From Verrucomicrobiota bacterium (GTDB taxonomy: Bacteria > Verrucomicrobiota > Kiritimatiellia > CAIVKH01): a DNA stretch of 64,000 bases. The stretch covers positions 124,001 through 188,000 of the forward strand of contig JACKPT010000001.1 of assembly GCA_024233345.1 (NCBI GenBank). Reading direction: 5' to 3'. A model generated the notes under the pieces. The model did not search any database. It was not told the DNA's origin and saw only the letters and a program-made list of their open reading frames with translations. Below, piece by piece: positions 26,290-35,014 of the stretch. Each line of letters opens with the position of its first letter. The first letter of the stretch is position 1. The position numbers and the translations under genes are program-made.

Positions 26290-27264
26290 GTGACAGCGGG
26301 TCTTACCGGTGGGTTGCCCTGTGGGGGAACCAGGCATGTGCCGGTATTGATGCGGGAGGTCATGGAACACATGGCAGTTCGAGGCAATGGGCGATACATC
26401 GATGGTACGCTGGGCGGGGGCGGACATACCCGGGCCCTGCTGGAGGGTAGCGCTCCGGACGGGGCGGTTCTCGGGATCGATCAGGATGCCGCCGCGATCC
26501 AAAGGGTCTCTGCGTTCCTCAAGGCCTACGGGCCCAGGGTCACGCTACGTCAGGGCAACTTTAGAAACATCGCGGCGATTGCCGAAGACGCGGGGTTTTC
26601 TGCGGTGGATGGGGTGTTGCTGGATGTCGGCTTGTCCTCGGATCAGTTGGACGATCCGGAGCGCGGGTTCAGTTTTCAGGCCGAGGGTCCGCTGGATATG
26701 AGGATGAACCAGGATGCCGGACCCTCTGCGGCGGATCTGGTCAATGGGCTGCCGGAAGAGGACCTGAACCGGATGCTGAGGGTGTATGGAGAAGAGCCGG
26801 AGGCTAGGCGGATCGCTTCGGCGATTGTGAGGGCACGAGACATGGCTCCGATCCAAACCACCGGTCAACTGGCGTCCATTGTCGAAGCGGCAAAGGGCGG
26901 GCGGAAGGGGAAAAAACATCCCGCGACCCTGACGTTTCAGGCGCTGCGGATTGCCGTGAATGACGAACTGGGGGCCTTGCGCGAAGGCCTGGAAGGGGCG
27001 CTGAGCCGGATCCAAACCGGCGGGCGGCTCGCGGTGATCTCCTTCCACAGCCTGGAAGACCGGGTGGTGAAACAGTTTTTTCGGGATCATGTGGGCCGGG
27101 AGGAATCGCTGGCCATGGGCGGATCGAAGTTTGTCGGAGTGCCGCCCCGGATGAAATGGATTGTCAAGAAGCCGGTGACGGCGAGTGAACAGGAACAAGC
27201 GGCCAACCCGCGATCGCGGTCGGCGAAATTGCGGGTGGCGGAGAGAGTTGAGGACGTACGATGA
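26290..27264 (+). CDS. rsmH: 16S rRNA (cytosine1402-N4)-methyltransferase RsmH
   Basis: A 324-residue protein (formerly MraW) with SAM-binding DGTLGGGGHTRALLEG, DGVLLDVGLSSDQLDDPERG and SFQAEGPLDMRMNQ. Further matches are KHPATLTFQALRIAVNDELG and AVISFHSLEDRVVKQFF, all diagnostic. It methylates N4 of C1402 in the ribosomal decoding centre. Start is uncertain: GTG 26290 has its AGGA too close, whereas GTG 26338, just before the conserved PVL, has GGGGGA upstream at a better distance. The end overlaps ftsL by four bases. Confidence 0.96.
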   Translation: MTAGLTGGLPCGGTRHVPVLMREVMEHMAVRGNGRYIDGTLGGGGHTRALLEGSAPDGAVLGIDQDAAAIQRVSAFLKAYGPRVTLRQGNFRNIAAIAEDAGFSAVDGVLLDVGLSSDQLDDPERGFSFQAEGPLDMRMNQDAGPSAADLVNGLPEEDLNRMLRVYGEEPEARRIASAIVRARDMAPIQTTGQLASIVEAAKGGRKGKKHPATLTFQALRIAVNDELGALREGLEGALSRIQTGGRLAVISFHSLEDRVVKQFFRDHVGREESLAMGGSKFVGVPPRMKWIVKKPVTASEQEQAANPRSRSAKLRVAERVEDVR

Positions 27265-27641
27265 CCAGGAAGCGCAGTCGAAACCGAGTGAAGACCCGTA
27301 CCCGCAAGACCATGGCGGTGAAGGTGTTTCCCGGCGCTTTTGCCTCCCTGTTGCTGCTGGCCACGGTGCTGTCGCTCGGGTACCTCTGGCTGGGAAGCCG
27401 GTGCGATAACCTGGGTCGGCAAATCAGCAGCCTGGAAAAACAGCTCGACCAGAAGCAGCGCGAAGTCCTCAACGAAAAATTCAAGTGGTCGAACATGACC
27501 TCGACCCTGCAGATCGAAAAGCTGCTGCAGAAGCATGGCATTGAAATGACGTGGCCCTCCGAGGAATCGGTGGTGCGCCTTCGCCGGACCGATACCCACC
27601 TGCAGCTTGCCCAGGCAACCGGCGGAGTGGTGAATGACTGA
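27261..27641 (+). CDS. ftsL: FtsL-like cell division protein
   Basis: A 126-residue protein: a very basic cytoplasmic N-terminus (RKRSRNRVKTRTRK), one membrane helix (about residues 25-44, GAFASLLLLATVLSLGYLWL) and a leucine-zipper-like coiled coil (ISSLEKQLDQKQREVLNEKF). This is the FtsL layout, and it occupies the FtsL position between rsmH and ftsI. FtsL pairs with FtsB and FtsQ at the divisome and helps activate FtsWI. Primary sequence is poorly conserved in this family, so the call depends on topology and place. It overlaps rsmH by four and ftsI by eight bases. Confidence 0.82.
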   Translation: MTRKRSRNRVKTRTRKTMAVKVFPGAFASLLLLATVLSLGYLWLGSRCDNLGRQISSLEKQLDQKQREVLNEKFKWSNMTSTLQIEKLLQKHGIEMTWPSEESVVRLRRTDTHLQLAQATGGVVND

Positions 27642-29373
27642 ACAACGTCCATGGTGGCGGGTGGGACTGGTTGTCCTGGTCTTTGCCGGGGTGTGGACCG
27701 GTCTGGGCATGCGCCTGGCCTATCTCCACCTCGGGGAAAATCGCGACCTGCATGCCAAGGTGGCGTCGATCCGAAGTTTTGAAAAGGATGTCAGTGTTGC
27801 CCGGGGTAAGATCTATGACCGCGAGGGGAACTTGCTGGCCCTGGATTTGCGCACCCGCCACGTATCGGTGAATCCCACCGCAATCCAGGAGAAGGGAGTC
27901 GGCCGGTCGCTCGCGGTTCGTCTCGGACAAATCCTCGATATTCCGCCTGCGACCATTTATGCCACGACCCAGAAGCCGGGCCGCAAACAGGAATACATCG
28001 CGAAATTCGTGCACGACGACAAGGTCAAGGCCATCAACGAACTCGGCTTCTCCGAGGTGTTCTACGATGAAATTTCCACCCGGTATTATCCGCAGGAAAG
28101 CCTGATGAGCCATATCCTCGGATACGTGAACTATGAAGGGGTGGGCAGTGCGGGCATCGAGCTGAAATACAACAAATCCCTGCGCGGAGTTCCCGGTTAC
28201 CGCAGCACCCAGGTCGATGGCGAAGGGCGGGAAATCCTCGCGCTGCGTTCGCTCGACATCGCCCCGGTGGAGGGGGACAGCATTTACCTGACCCTCGACC
28301 AGAACATTCAGTACTTCACCGAAGCGGCATTGGATCGCGCGATGGCCACCAACCGGGCGCTGGGGGCCTGGGCCATCGTTCAGGACGTGAAAACCGGGGA
28401 AATCCTCGCCATGGCCAGCCGCCCCACCTTTAATCCCAACCAGTACAATCAGTATTCCGATGTCGAGCGCCGCAACAGCACCATCGGCTATGTCTACGAG
28501 CCCGGTTCCATTTTCAAGGTCGCCTCCATCGCCGCCATTCTCAATGAGCGGCTGTTTCGCCCTGCGGATGTGATTGACTGTGAAAATGGTGCCTGGTTCT
28601 ACAGCGGACGGGTCCTCAGGGACTATCATGCCTATGACCGGTTGACGGTTGCGGATGTGCTCAAGAAATCCAGCAATATCGGCACCGCCAAGATGGCCCT
28701 GGAGTTGGGCGAGGACCGTCTGTACCGCTATCTTCGCGGCTTCGGGTTTGGCGAACGTACCGGCATCGAATTGCCGGCCGAGGAGGCCGGGATTCTGCAC
28801 GGGGTGCCGTCCTGGTCTTCCCTGAGCCTGACCCGCGTGTGCATTGGCTATGAGGTCGGCGTCACCGCGCTGCAAATGGTGAACATGATCTCGGTGTTCG
28901 GAAATCACGGTTACCGGCTCAAGCCACATCTGATCAAACGGATTGTCGGTTCGGACGGCATGGTGAAATACGAAGCCCAGCCGGAAGTGCTGAGCCGCCC
29001 GATCCGGGGCGATACCGCACGGTTGATGTGCAAGCTGTTGACCCGGGTAACCGAACCCGGGGGCACGGGGCGGCGGGCCCGGTTCGACGGCTATACCGTG
29101 GCGGGAAAAACCGGAACTGCGGAAAAAATTATCGATGGAACCTATTCCAGCAAACACAACATGGCTTCCTTTCTCGGTCTGGTTCCGGCCGAAGATCCCC
29201 GAATTGCCATCATTGTCGTGGTGGATGATCCGGAGACCCGCACCGGCGGGGTCGCGGCCGCGCCGGTGTTCCGGGAGATTGCCGAAAACACCGTCAAGCT
29301 GCTGGATATTCCGCCGATTCCCGAAGACCTGACCTATGTATTTAACGAGGAAATTCCCGATGTTGAGCAATAA
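27634..29373 (+). CDS. ftsI: Peptidoglycan transpeptidase FtsI/PBP3 (class B penicillin-binding protein)
   Basis: A 579-residue inner-membrane protein with one N-terminal membrane helix (residues 8-28), a pedestal domain (GKIYDREGNLLALDLRTRHV) and a transpeptidase domain. The catalytic motifs are SIFK (Ser292-Lys295), SSN (346-348) and KTG (492-494). It cross-links septal peptidoglycan in the periplasm together with FtsW. SxxK contains Ile where Thr/Val is more common. Overlaps ftsL by eight bases; murE follows after 12 bases with its own ribosome site. Confidence 0.95.
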   Translation: MTEQRPWWRVGLVVLVFAGVWTGLGMRLAYLHLGENRDLHAKVASIRSFEKDVSVARGKIYDREGNLLALDLRTRHVSVNPTAIQEKGVGRSLAVRLGQILDIPPATIYATTQKPGRKQEYIAKFVHDDKVKAINELGFSEVFYDEISTRYYPQESLMSHILGYVNYEGVGSAGIELKYNKSLRGVPGYRSTQVDGEGREILALRSLDIAPVEGDSIYLTLDQNIQYFTEAALDRAMATNRALGAWAIVQDVKTGEILAMASRPTFNPNQYNQYSDVERRNSTIGYVYEPGSIFKVASIAAILNERLFRPADVIDCENGAWFYSGRVLRDYHAYDRLTVADVLKKSSNIGTAKMALELGEDRLYRYLRGFGFGERTGIELPAEEAGILHGVPSWSSLSLTRVCIGYEVGVTALQMVNMISVFGNHGYRLKPHLIKRIVGSDGMVKYEAQPEVLSRPIRGDTARLMCKLLTRVTEPGGTGRRARFDGYTVAGKTGTAEKIIDGTYSSKHNMASFLGLVPAEDPRIAIIVVVDDPETRTGGVAAAPVFREIAENTVKLLDIPPIPEDLTYVFNEEIPDVEQ

Positions 29374-29385
29374 AGGAGACTCACA

Positions 29386-30873
29386 ATGATTCTCGGAAAG
29401 TTGTGGATGGAGACAATGAGACTGGAGTCCATAACCCGAATTATTCAGCCGCTGACCATGCGTGGTTCGCAGGACCAGGAGATCGAAGGGGTGGCCTACG
29501 ACTCCCGCCAGGTCAAGCCGGGGTACCTGTTTGTCGCCCTGCGCGGGGAGCATGAAAACGGTATGGATTATATCGACGACGCGGTCCGCCGCGGCGCGGT
29601 GGCGATTGTTTCGGAGGCACCTCTGGCCCGCCGTGATGTCGCGCATTTGATGGTGGACGATGCCCGGCTTGCCCTCGCGGAAATTTCTTCCGCGTACTAC
29701 GAGCATCCGTCGGAGAAGCTCGACATGGTCGGCATTACCGGCACCAACGGCAAAACCACCACGGCGTTCATGGTCAAACATCTGTTTGAGGCGGCCGGCC
29801 GGAAGTCCGGACTGATCGGTACGGTGCGGTACGAGATCGGCAAACGGGTGATCCCTTCGAGCCGGACCACCCCGGAAGCCCCGGATATTCATTTCATGCT
29901 CGACCAGATGATCCGTTCCCGCTGTACCGCTGCGGTCATGGAGGTCTCGTCCCATGCCCTGGCCCAGAAGCGGGTCTACGGGGTGGATTTTGATGTCGGG
30001 GTGTTCACCAACCTGACCCGCGACCATCTGGATTACCACGGTTCCATGGAGGAGTATTTCCGGGCCAAGAGCCGCCTGTTTCGCGGGCTGGGCCAGATGA
30101 GCAAGTCGGCGTGCGCGGTGATTAATCTGGATGATCCCTGGGGCATGCAACTCGCTTCGGTGGGTGGCCTCAATGCCGAACTCCTGCTCTATGGTGTACA
30201 CCCCGGGGCGGCGATCCGGGCGGAGGATCTGGAATTGCAGCCCATGGGTTCGGTGTTCCGGTTGGTTTCCCCCTGGGGTGATGCCGATGTACATCTTCCC
30301 TTGCCGGGACGGTATAATGTCAGCAATGCGCTGGCCGCGATGGCGGCGGCCGGGGCCCGGGGCATCCCCCCCGAACAAATGGCCGAGGCCCTGCGCCATC
30401 TCGCCCCGGTGCCCGGGCGCCTGCAGCAGTTGACCGGAATCAGCGGGGTTCATGCTTTTGTCGATTATGCGCATACCGAGGATGCCCTGGCCAATGCCCT
30501 GCGCACCCTCCGGGAAATTACCGCGCGCCGACTGATTGTTGTTTTCGGATGCGGCGGCAACCGTGATGCCACCAAGCGTCCCGTCATGGGGGCCGTCGCA
30601 TCCGCTTTGGCTGATCATGTGATCCTTACCACCGATAACCCCCGCAAGGAAGATCCCGAAGCCATCCTCAAGGAGATTGCCTCGGGTATGCGGACGGAGA
30701 CATCTTTTGATGTACGTCCCGATCGCGAGGACGCCATCGCGGCAGCCTTGGGCATGGCCCGGGCGGGCGATGTCGTTCTCGTGGCGGGCAAAGGACACGA
30801 AAACTACCAGGAATTCGCGGATACGGTGATTCCGTTTGACGACGTGGATGTGGTGAAAAAATACCTGATCTGA
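29386..30873 (+). CDS. murE: UDP-N-acetylmuramoyl-tripeptide synthetase MurE (meso-diaminopimelate adding)
   Basis: A 495-residue Mur ligase adding the third stem-peptide residue in the cytoplasm. ATP-binding GTNGKTTTAF lies at residues 119-128; SRTTPEAPDI and FTNLTRDHLDYHG are family blocks. The substrate motif DNPR (417-420) is the meso-diaminopimelate signature; lysine-adding enzymes differ at this arginine. Start ATG 29386 follows AAGGAGA. The encoded N-terminus is slightly long; ATG 29410 or 29416 is possible. murF follows after 22 bases. Confidence 0.96.
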   Translation: MILGKLWMETMRLESITRIIQPLTMRGSQDQEIEGVAYDSRQVKPGYLFVALRGEHENGMDYIDDAVRRGAVAIVSEAPLARRDVAHLMVDDARLALAEISSAYYEHPSEKLDMVGITGTNGKTTTAFMVKHLFEAAGRKSGLIGTVRYEIGKRVIPSSRTTPEAPDIHFMLDQMIRSRCTAAVMEVSSHALAQKRVYGVDFDVGVFTNLTRDHLDYHGSMEEYFRAKSRLFRGLGQMSKSACAVINLDDPWGMQLASVGGLNAELLLYGVHPGAAIRAEDLELQPMGSVFRLVSPWGDADVHLPLPGRYNVSNALAAMAAAGARGIPPEQMAEALRHLAPVPGRLQQLTGISGVHAFVDYAHTEDALANALRTLREITARRLIVVFGCGGNRDATKRPVMGAVASALADHVILTTDNPRKEDPEAILKEIASGMRTETSFDVRPDREDAIAAALGMARAGDVVLVAGKGHENYQEFADTVIPFDDVDVVKKYLI

Positions 30874-30895
30874 TCAGGCACGCGGAAAGGATACC

Positions 30896-32284
30896 ATGAC
30901 CCCGGAGTTTGATGCCGCCCAGTTGGCTCGGTGGTGTGGCGGGCAGTGGACAGAGCAACCCCCGACTCCGCTTCGCGGGTTCTCCTTCGACACCCGGTCC
31001 CTGCGGCCGGGTGACTTGTTTTTTGCCCTCCGGAGTCCGGCCCGGGATGGTCATGCCTACCTGCAGGCCGCACAGCAGGCCGGTGCTGCCGCCGCCATGA
31101 TCGATCAGCCCGACCGCTCCGTGCCCGGCTTGCCCTGTCTTTTGGTGCCGGATGTTCAGGAGGGAATGACGGCTCTGGCCCGGGCACATCGGGCCTCGTT
31201 TCGCGGTACCGTGGTCGCGGTGACCGGGAGTGTCGGGAAAACGACGGTGAAGGATCTGATCGGGACCATCCTTGCCCTCGCCGCTCCCACGACCCGTTCG
31301 CCCGCCAATTGGAACAACCATATCGGGGTTCCGATGAGTCTGTTGCAGAGCGATCCCGCCGCCGCGTTCGGGGTGTTCGAGATCGGGATGAATCATCCCG
31401 GTGAATTGGATCCCCTGGCCTCGTTGCTTCGTCCTCAGGTCGGGGTGGTGACCCGGGTGGGGCCGGTCCATATCGAAGCATTCGGGTCGGTGGCGGACAT
31501 CGCTCATGAAAAGGCTGCGGTTTACCGGGGGTTGTCGGAAACCGGAACCGCGATTTTGAATCTGGATTCACCGGAAGCCGGGCGGCTTCGGTCGTCAATT
31601 GCCGGACCTGTGGTGACGGTTTCCGGCGATGCTTCGGTGGATGCTGACTATCACTACGAACGCACGGTCGGCTCCCCGGACCTGGTGATTCGGGACCGGG
31701 TCGCGGGCGAAACCCAGGTTATGACCAGTTCGGTCCCCGGTGGCTTCATGGCGGAAAACATTGCGATCGCGGTGGCGGTTTGCCGCACCTGCGGAATCGG
31801 CTATGACTCGATCCGGGAGGGCGTGGCGCAGTTTCATCCCCAGGGCATGCGCTGGCGCCGGGAAATGGTGGCGGGCGTGGATGTGATCAATGATGCCTAC
31901 AATGCCAACCCGGTCAGTATGACCGCAGCAATTCGGGCCTTCCTCGAGGAGTCCACCCGCGGCGGCCGCTGGACGGTTCTGGGCGGCATGCTTGAACTCG
32001 GAGATCAATCCGAGGCGGCACACCGCGACCTTGGTGCATGGATTGCCACCCTGCCGATTGCCGGACTGGTTACCGTGGGACCGCTGGCGCAACCGATCGC
32101 GGAGGCCGCGGCAGCCACCGGCTTGTCCCGGGTGTATCCCGAACCCGATCATGCCTCCGCCGCCGCATGTCTCGCTCAACACACCCGGCCCGGGGACCTG
32201 GTGCTGCTCAAGGGGTCACGCGGAGCGGCGTTGGAAAATCTGATACCGTTGTGGGCTTTGCAACAGAAGGAGACATGGACATGA
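30896..32284 (+). CDS. murF: UDP-N-acetylmuramoyl-tripeptide--D-alanyl-D-alanine ligase MurF
   Basis: A 462-residue Mur ligase attaching D-Ala-D-Ala to the muramoyl tripeptide. Evidence: N-terminal GFSFDTRSLRPGDLFFALR, ATP-binding GSVGKTTVKDL (about residues 111-121), SPANWNNHIGVPMSLL, FEIGMNHPGELDPLASLLRP, and DAYNANPVSMTAAIRAF. Length is normal. Start ATG 30896 is preceded by AAAGGA. The stop overlaps the start of a 71-codon ORF (ATGA), so translation of that small gene is likely coupled to murF. Confidence 0.96.
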   Translation: MTPEFDAAQLARWCGGQWTEQPPTPLRGFSFDTRSLRPGDLFFALRSPARDGHAYLQAAQQAGAAAAMIDQPDRSVPGLPCLLVPDVQEGMTALARAHRASFRGTVVAVTGSVGKTTVKDLIGTILALAAPTTRSPANWNNHIGVPMSLLQSDPAAAFGVFEIGMNHPGELDPLASLLRPQVGVVTRVGPVHIEAFGSVADIAHEKAAVYRGLSETGTAILNLDSPEAGRLRSSIAGPVVTVSGDASVDADYHYERTVGSPDLVIRDRVAGETQVMTSSVPGGFMAENIAIAVAVCRTCGIGYDSIREGVAQFHPQGMRWRREMVAGVDVINDAYNANPVSMTAAIRAFLEESTRGGRWTVLGGMLELGDQSEAAHRDLGAWIATLPIAGLVTVGPLAQPIAEAAAATGLSRVYPEPDHASAAACLAQHTRPGDLVLLKGSRGAALENLIPLWALQQKETWT

Positions 32285-32496
32285 ACGACAAGCCTTGGTC
32301 CACCCAACCGTCGCGGAACCCACCCGGACCCATCGGTTCGGATCTTCCGGGGCAAGCCAACCCCGCAATGATGGCGCACGCCTCGGCCTTGATGATGGCA
32401 CGATTTCATGATGAACACTATTTTCGGGATTTACCGGGGGCGCCGATTCTGGCTTCGTTGCGCCGCACCGGAAAGTCTGCGGACCGACAACCTTAA
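32281..32496 (+). CDS. Small hypothetical protein (71 aa) between murF and mraY
   Basis: The start overlaps the murF stop by four bases and has AAGGAGA (32267-32273) seven bases upstream, so it should be translated. The protein is 71 residues, Pro/Gly-rich at first (SRNPPGPIGSDLPG), then Met/His-rich (NPAMMAHASALMMARFHDEH), ending basic. There is no signal peptide or membrane helix. I know no family like it. A tiny gene with a good ribosome site within an otherwise standard peptidoglycan operon suggests a local regulator or scaffold, without further evidence. Confidence 0.65.
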   Translation: MNDKPWSTQPSRNPPGPIGSDLPGQANPAMMAHASALMMARFHDEHYFRDLPGAPILASLRRTGKSADRQP

Positions 32497-32540
32497 CCCA
32501 ATGCAATCACACCTCGCAGTGGCGGGGACAAAGGACTGGC

Positions 32541-33677
32541 ATGCTCTATTATCTGAATGAGTGGATGGAACTGTTTTCCCCGCTGCGGGTGTTTCGCTAT
32601 ATCACCTTTCGCGCGATGGGCGGCGCTTTCACTGCGTTTGTGCTCACCTTGCTCATCGGCCCCTCGATCATTCGCATGCTGACCGCATTGAAGATCAAGC
32701 AGCAGGTCCGGGTCACCGATTCGGCCGACCTCTATGCGCTCCATGGGAAAAAGAAAAACACGCCGACCATGGGCGGGGTCATGATTGTCCTCGCGGTGCT
32801 GGTGTCGAGTCTGCTGTGGGCCATTCCCTCCAATGGCTATGTCCTGCTCACCCTCGCGACGATGCTGGTCCTCGGGGGCACGGGGTTCATGGACGACTAC
32901 CTCAAGGTGTCGCGCAAGAATAGCCGGGGTTTGCCGGGGCGCTACAAGCTGTTGATTCAGATTACCTGGGCGGTTGTGGTCGGCATCATTCTCTTTGCCT
33001 GGCCGGCCAGCCGCGATTATGCCGGACAATTGATGGTACCCTTTTTCAAAGAACCAGTCATCACATCGATGAGCCTCGGGGGTGCGCTGCTCTTCTTTGC
33101 CCTGGTGATCGCGGGGGCCTCCAATGCGGTCAACCTGACCGATGGTCTTGACGGCTTGGCCATCGGTTGCAGTAATTCCGCTGCGGTGGCCTACCTGGCC
33201 ATTGCCTATGTGGCCGGCAACAGTGTGGCCGCGTCGTACCTGCAGGTGCCCTTCATTCCCGGCACCGGCGAACTGACCGTGGTCTGCGCCTGCCTGTTTG
33301 GTGCCGGCCTCGGATTCCTGTGGTTTAACTGCCATCCCGCCAAGGTCTTCATGGGCGATACCGGAAGCCTGGCCATCGGCGGCACCATCGCCATGGTGGC
33401 CATCTGTACCAAGCAGGAGCTTCTGCTGATTTTTGTCGGCGGGGTGTTTGTGCTGGAGGCGGCCAGCGTGATCCTGCAGGTGGTCTCCTTCAAAATGAAG
33501 AAGCGCCGGATTTTTCGCTGTGCTCCCCTGCATCACCACTATGAGTTCCTGGAAAAAGACAGGGCAAAGCTGGAAAACCGTGATCTCGAGGTGGTGGAAA
33601 CCATGATTACCACCCGGTTCTGGATCCTGAGTATTCTCTTCGCCGCCCTTGGTCTGGCCACGCTGAAATTGCGATGA
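32541..33677 (+). CDS. mraY: Phospho-N-acetylmuramoyl-pentapeptide transferase MraY
   Basis: A 378-residue polytopic membrane enzyme that makes lipid I from UDP-MurNAc-pentapeptide and undecaprenyl phosphate. Signature blocks: KKKNTPTMGGVMIV, GFMDDYLKVSRKNSRGLPGR, NAVNLTDGLDGLAIGC with catalytic aspartates, KVFMGDTGSLAIGGTIA, and RIFRCAPLHHHYEFLEK containing the HHH motif. About ten hydrophobic segments are visible. It overlaps murD by four bases. Length is slightly above the usual 360. Confidence 0.97.
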   Translation: MLYYLNEWMELFSPLRVFRYITFRAMGGAFTAFVLTLLIGPSIIRMLTALKIKQQVRVTDSADLYALHGKKKNTPTMGGVMIVLAVLVSSLLWAIPSNGYVLLTLATMLVLGGTGFMDDYLKVSRKNSRGLPGRYKLLIQITWAVVVGIILFAWPASRDYAGQLMVPFFKEPVITSMSLGGALLFFALVIAGASNAVNLTDGLDGLAIGCSNSAAVAYLAIAYVAGNSVAASYLQVPFIPGTGELTVVCACLFGAGLGFLWFNCHPAKVFMGDTGSLAIGGTIAMVAICTKQELLLIFVGGVFVLEAASVILQVVSFKMKKRRIFRCAPLHHHYEFLEKDRAKLENRDLEVVETMITTRFWILSILFAALGLATLKLR

Positions 33678-35014
33678 TTCGAGCGGGTGACAAGGTATGG
33701 GTACTGGGGGGTGGGGCCAGCGGGTTGGCTGCCGCCCGGCTACTGGTTCGCGAGCGGGCTTCGGTCACTGTCCTGGATCGCGGCACCCCCGCGTCGCTCG
33801 ACCCCTGGCAGGATCTCCCGGTCGACCTGCAATGGCGGGCGACGAACCTGCCGGTTGAGCAACCGGATCTTGTGATTGTCAGCCCCGGCATCCCCGCCGA
33901 TTCCCCCTGGCTGCTCGACCTGCATGCCCGTGGGGTTCCCTGCATCGCAGAGTTGGAATTGGGGTGGCACTATCGTACCGGGCGTTGTGTTGCCGTGACC
34001 GGCAGCAGCGGAAAGAGCACGATGGTGAAGTGGATGGCTGAAGCCTGGAACCATGCCGGCGTTTCTGCTGTTCCCTGTGGAAACTATGGCATTCCCCTGT
34101 CCGATGTCGCCCTGCTGGCGTCTCCTCCCGAGGTGATGGTTGCCGAGGTCAGTTCCTTTCAATTGGAAACCGTGCAGCAGTTCACGCCGGATGCCGGGGT
34201 CCTGCTCAATCTTCACCCCAATCACCTCGATCGCCATCAAAGTCTTGAACGGTATGCCGCCGCGAAATTGCGCCTGTTTGCCGGGATGACCGATCAACAA
34301 GTTGCGGCGGTGCACGCACCCTGGTTGGCCTCCGCTCGGGCATCCGGCGGCCATCCCTCCCGGTGGATCTCCTTTGGCCAGGAGGTGGGCGGGGATGCCT
34401 GGCTTGCTGACGGCCAGGTCTGGCTGGATGGGCAGCAGTTTCTGGACCTTCGTGAAACCCCGTTTGCACGTCCGCCCCTCGGGGTCAATGCCTGCGGGAT
34501 TGCCTCGGTGGCCGCCGCGCTCGGTCTGCCCCCGGAGAGTCTGCGGGCCGCCGCCGAATCCTTTGTCCCCCTGCCGCATCGTATGGAACCGGTCGGCACG
34601 GTGGATGGGGTTGCCTTTATCAATGACTCCAAAGCCACCACCCTGACCGCCCTCGCGGCTGCGGTCGAGCAGGCGGAGGGGCCGGTCCATCTCATCGCGG
34701 GCGGGCTGCTCAAGGAATCCGACCCGGTGCGTATCCTCCCCGTTCTGGCCGACCGGTGCCGGGGAATCTACTTGATCGGGCAAGCCGCAAAACCGCTAGC
34801 GAGTGCTTGGAATTCGCGGGCGACCTGTTATGATTGTCAGGAACTTGAAACCGCGATAGAACAGGCGGTGGAAAGAGCGCAACCAGGCGAAGTTATTTTG
34901 CTGTCACCCGGCTGTGCGAGTTTTGATCAATTTGAAGGATACCATCACCGAGGAGAGGTATTTCGACAACGCGTGTGGAGATTGTCAGAGGAGAAAAGAA
35001 ATGCGACGACCTGA
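33674..35014 (+). CDS. murD: UDP-N-acetylmuramoylalanine--D-glutamate ligase MurD
   Basis: A 446-residue cytoplasmic Mur ligase. An N-terminal Rossmann-like domain (KVWVLGGGASGLAAARLL) is followed by ATP-binding VTGSSGKSTMVKW, EVSSFQLETV, LNLHPNHLDRHQSLERYAAA, and the C-terminal block FINDSKATTLTALAAAV and ILLSPGCASFDQFEGYHHRG. It adds D-Glu to UDP-MurNAc-L-Ala. Its last 14 bases overlap the LysM gene. ftsW, murG, murC, ftsQ, ftsA and ftsZ, common next in dcw clusters, do not follow here. Confidence 0.97.
   Translation: MIRAGDKVWVLGGGASGLAAARLLVRERASVTVLDRGTPASLDPWQDLPVDLQWRATNLPVEQPDLVIVSPGIPADSPWLLDLHARGVPCIAELELGWHYRTGRCVAVTGSSGKSTMVKWMAEAWNHAGVSAVPCGNYGIPLSDVALLASPPEVMVAEVSSFQLETVQQFTPDAGVLLNLHPNHLDRHQSLERYAAAKLRLFAGMTDQQVAAVHAPWLASARASGGHPSRWISFGQEVGGDAWLADGQVWLDGQQFLDLRETPFARPPLGVNACGIASVAAALGLPPESLRAAAESFVPLPHRMEPVGTVDGVAFINDSKATTLTALAAAVEQAEGPVHLIAGGLLKESDPVRILPVLADRCRGIYLIGQAAKPLASAWNSRATCYDCQELETAIEQAVERAQPGEVILLSPGCASFDQFEGYHHRGEVFRQRVWRLSEEKRNATT

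Noticed and set aside
27481..30798. A 1105-codon open frame on the minus strand across ftsI and murE
   Set aside because: It is a mirror of high-GC codon usage; ftsI and murE on the plus strand carry full catalytic motifs, and the minus frame shows no domain.
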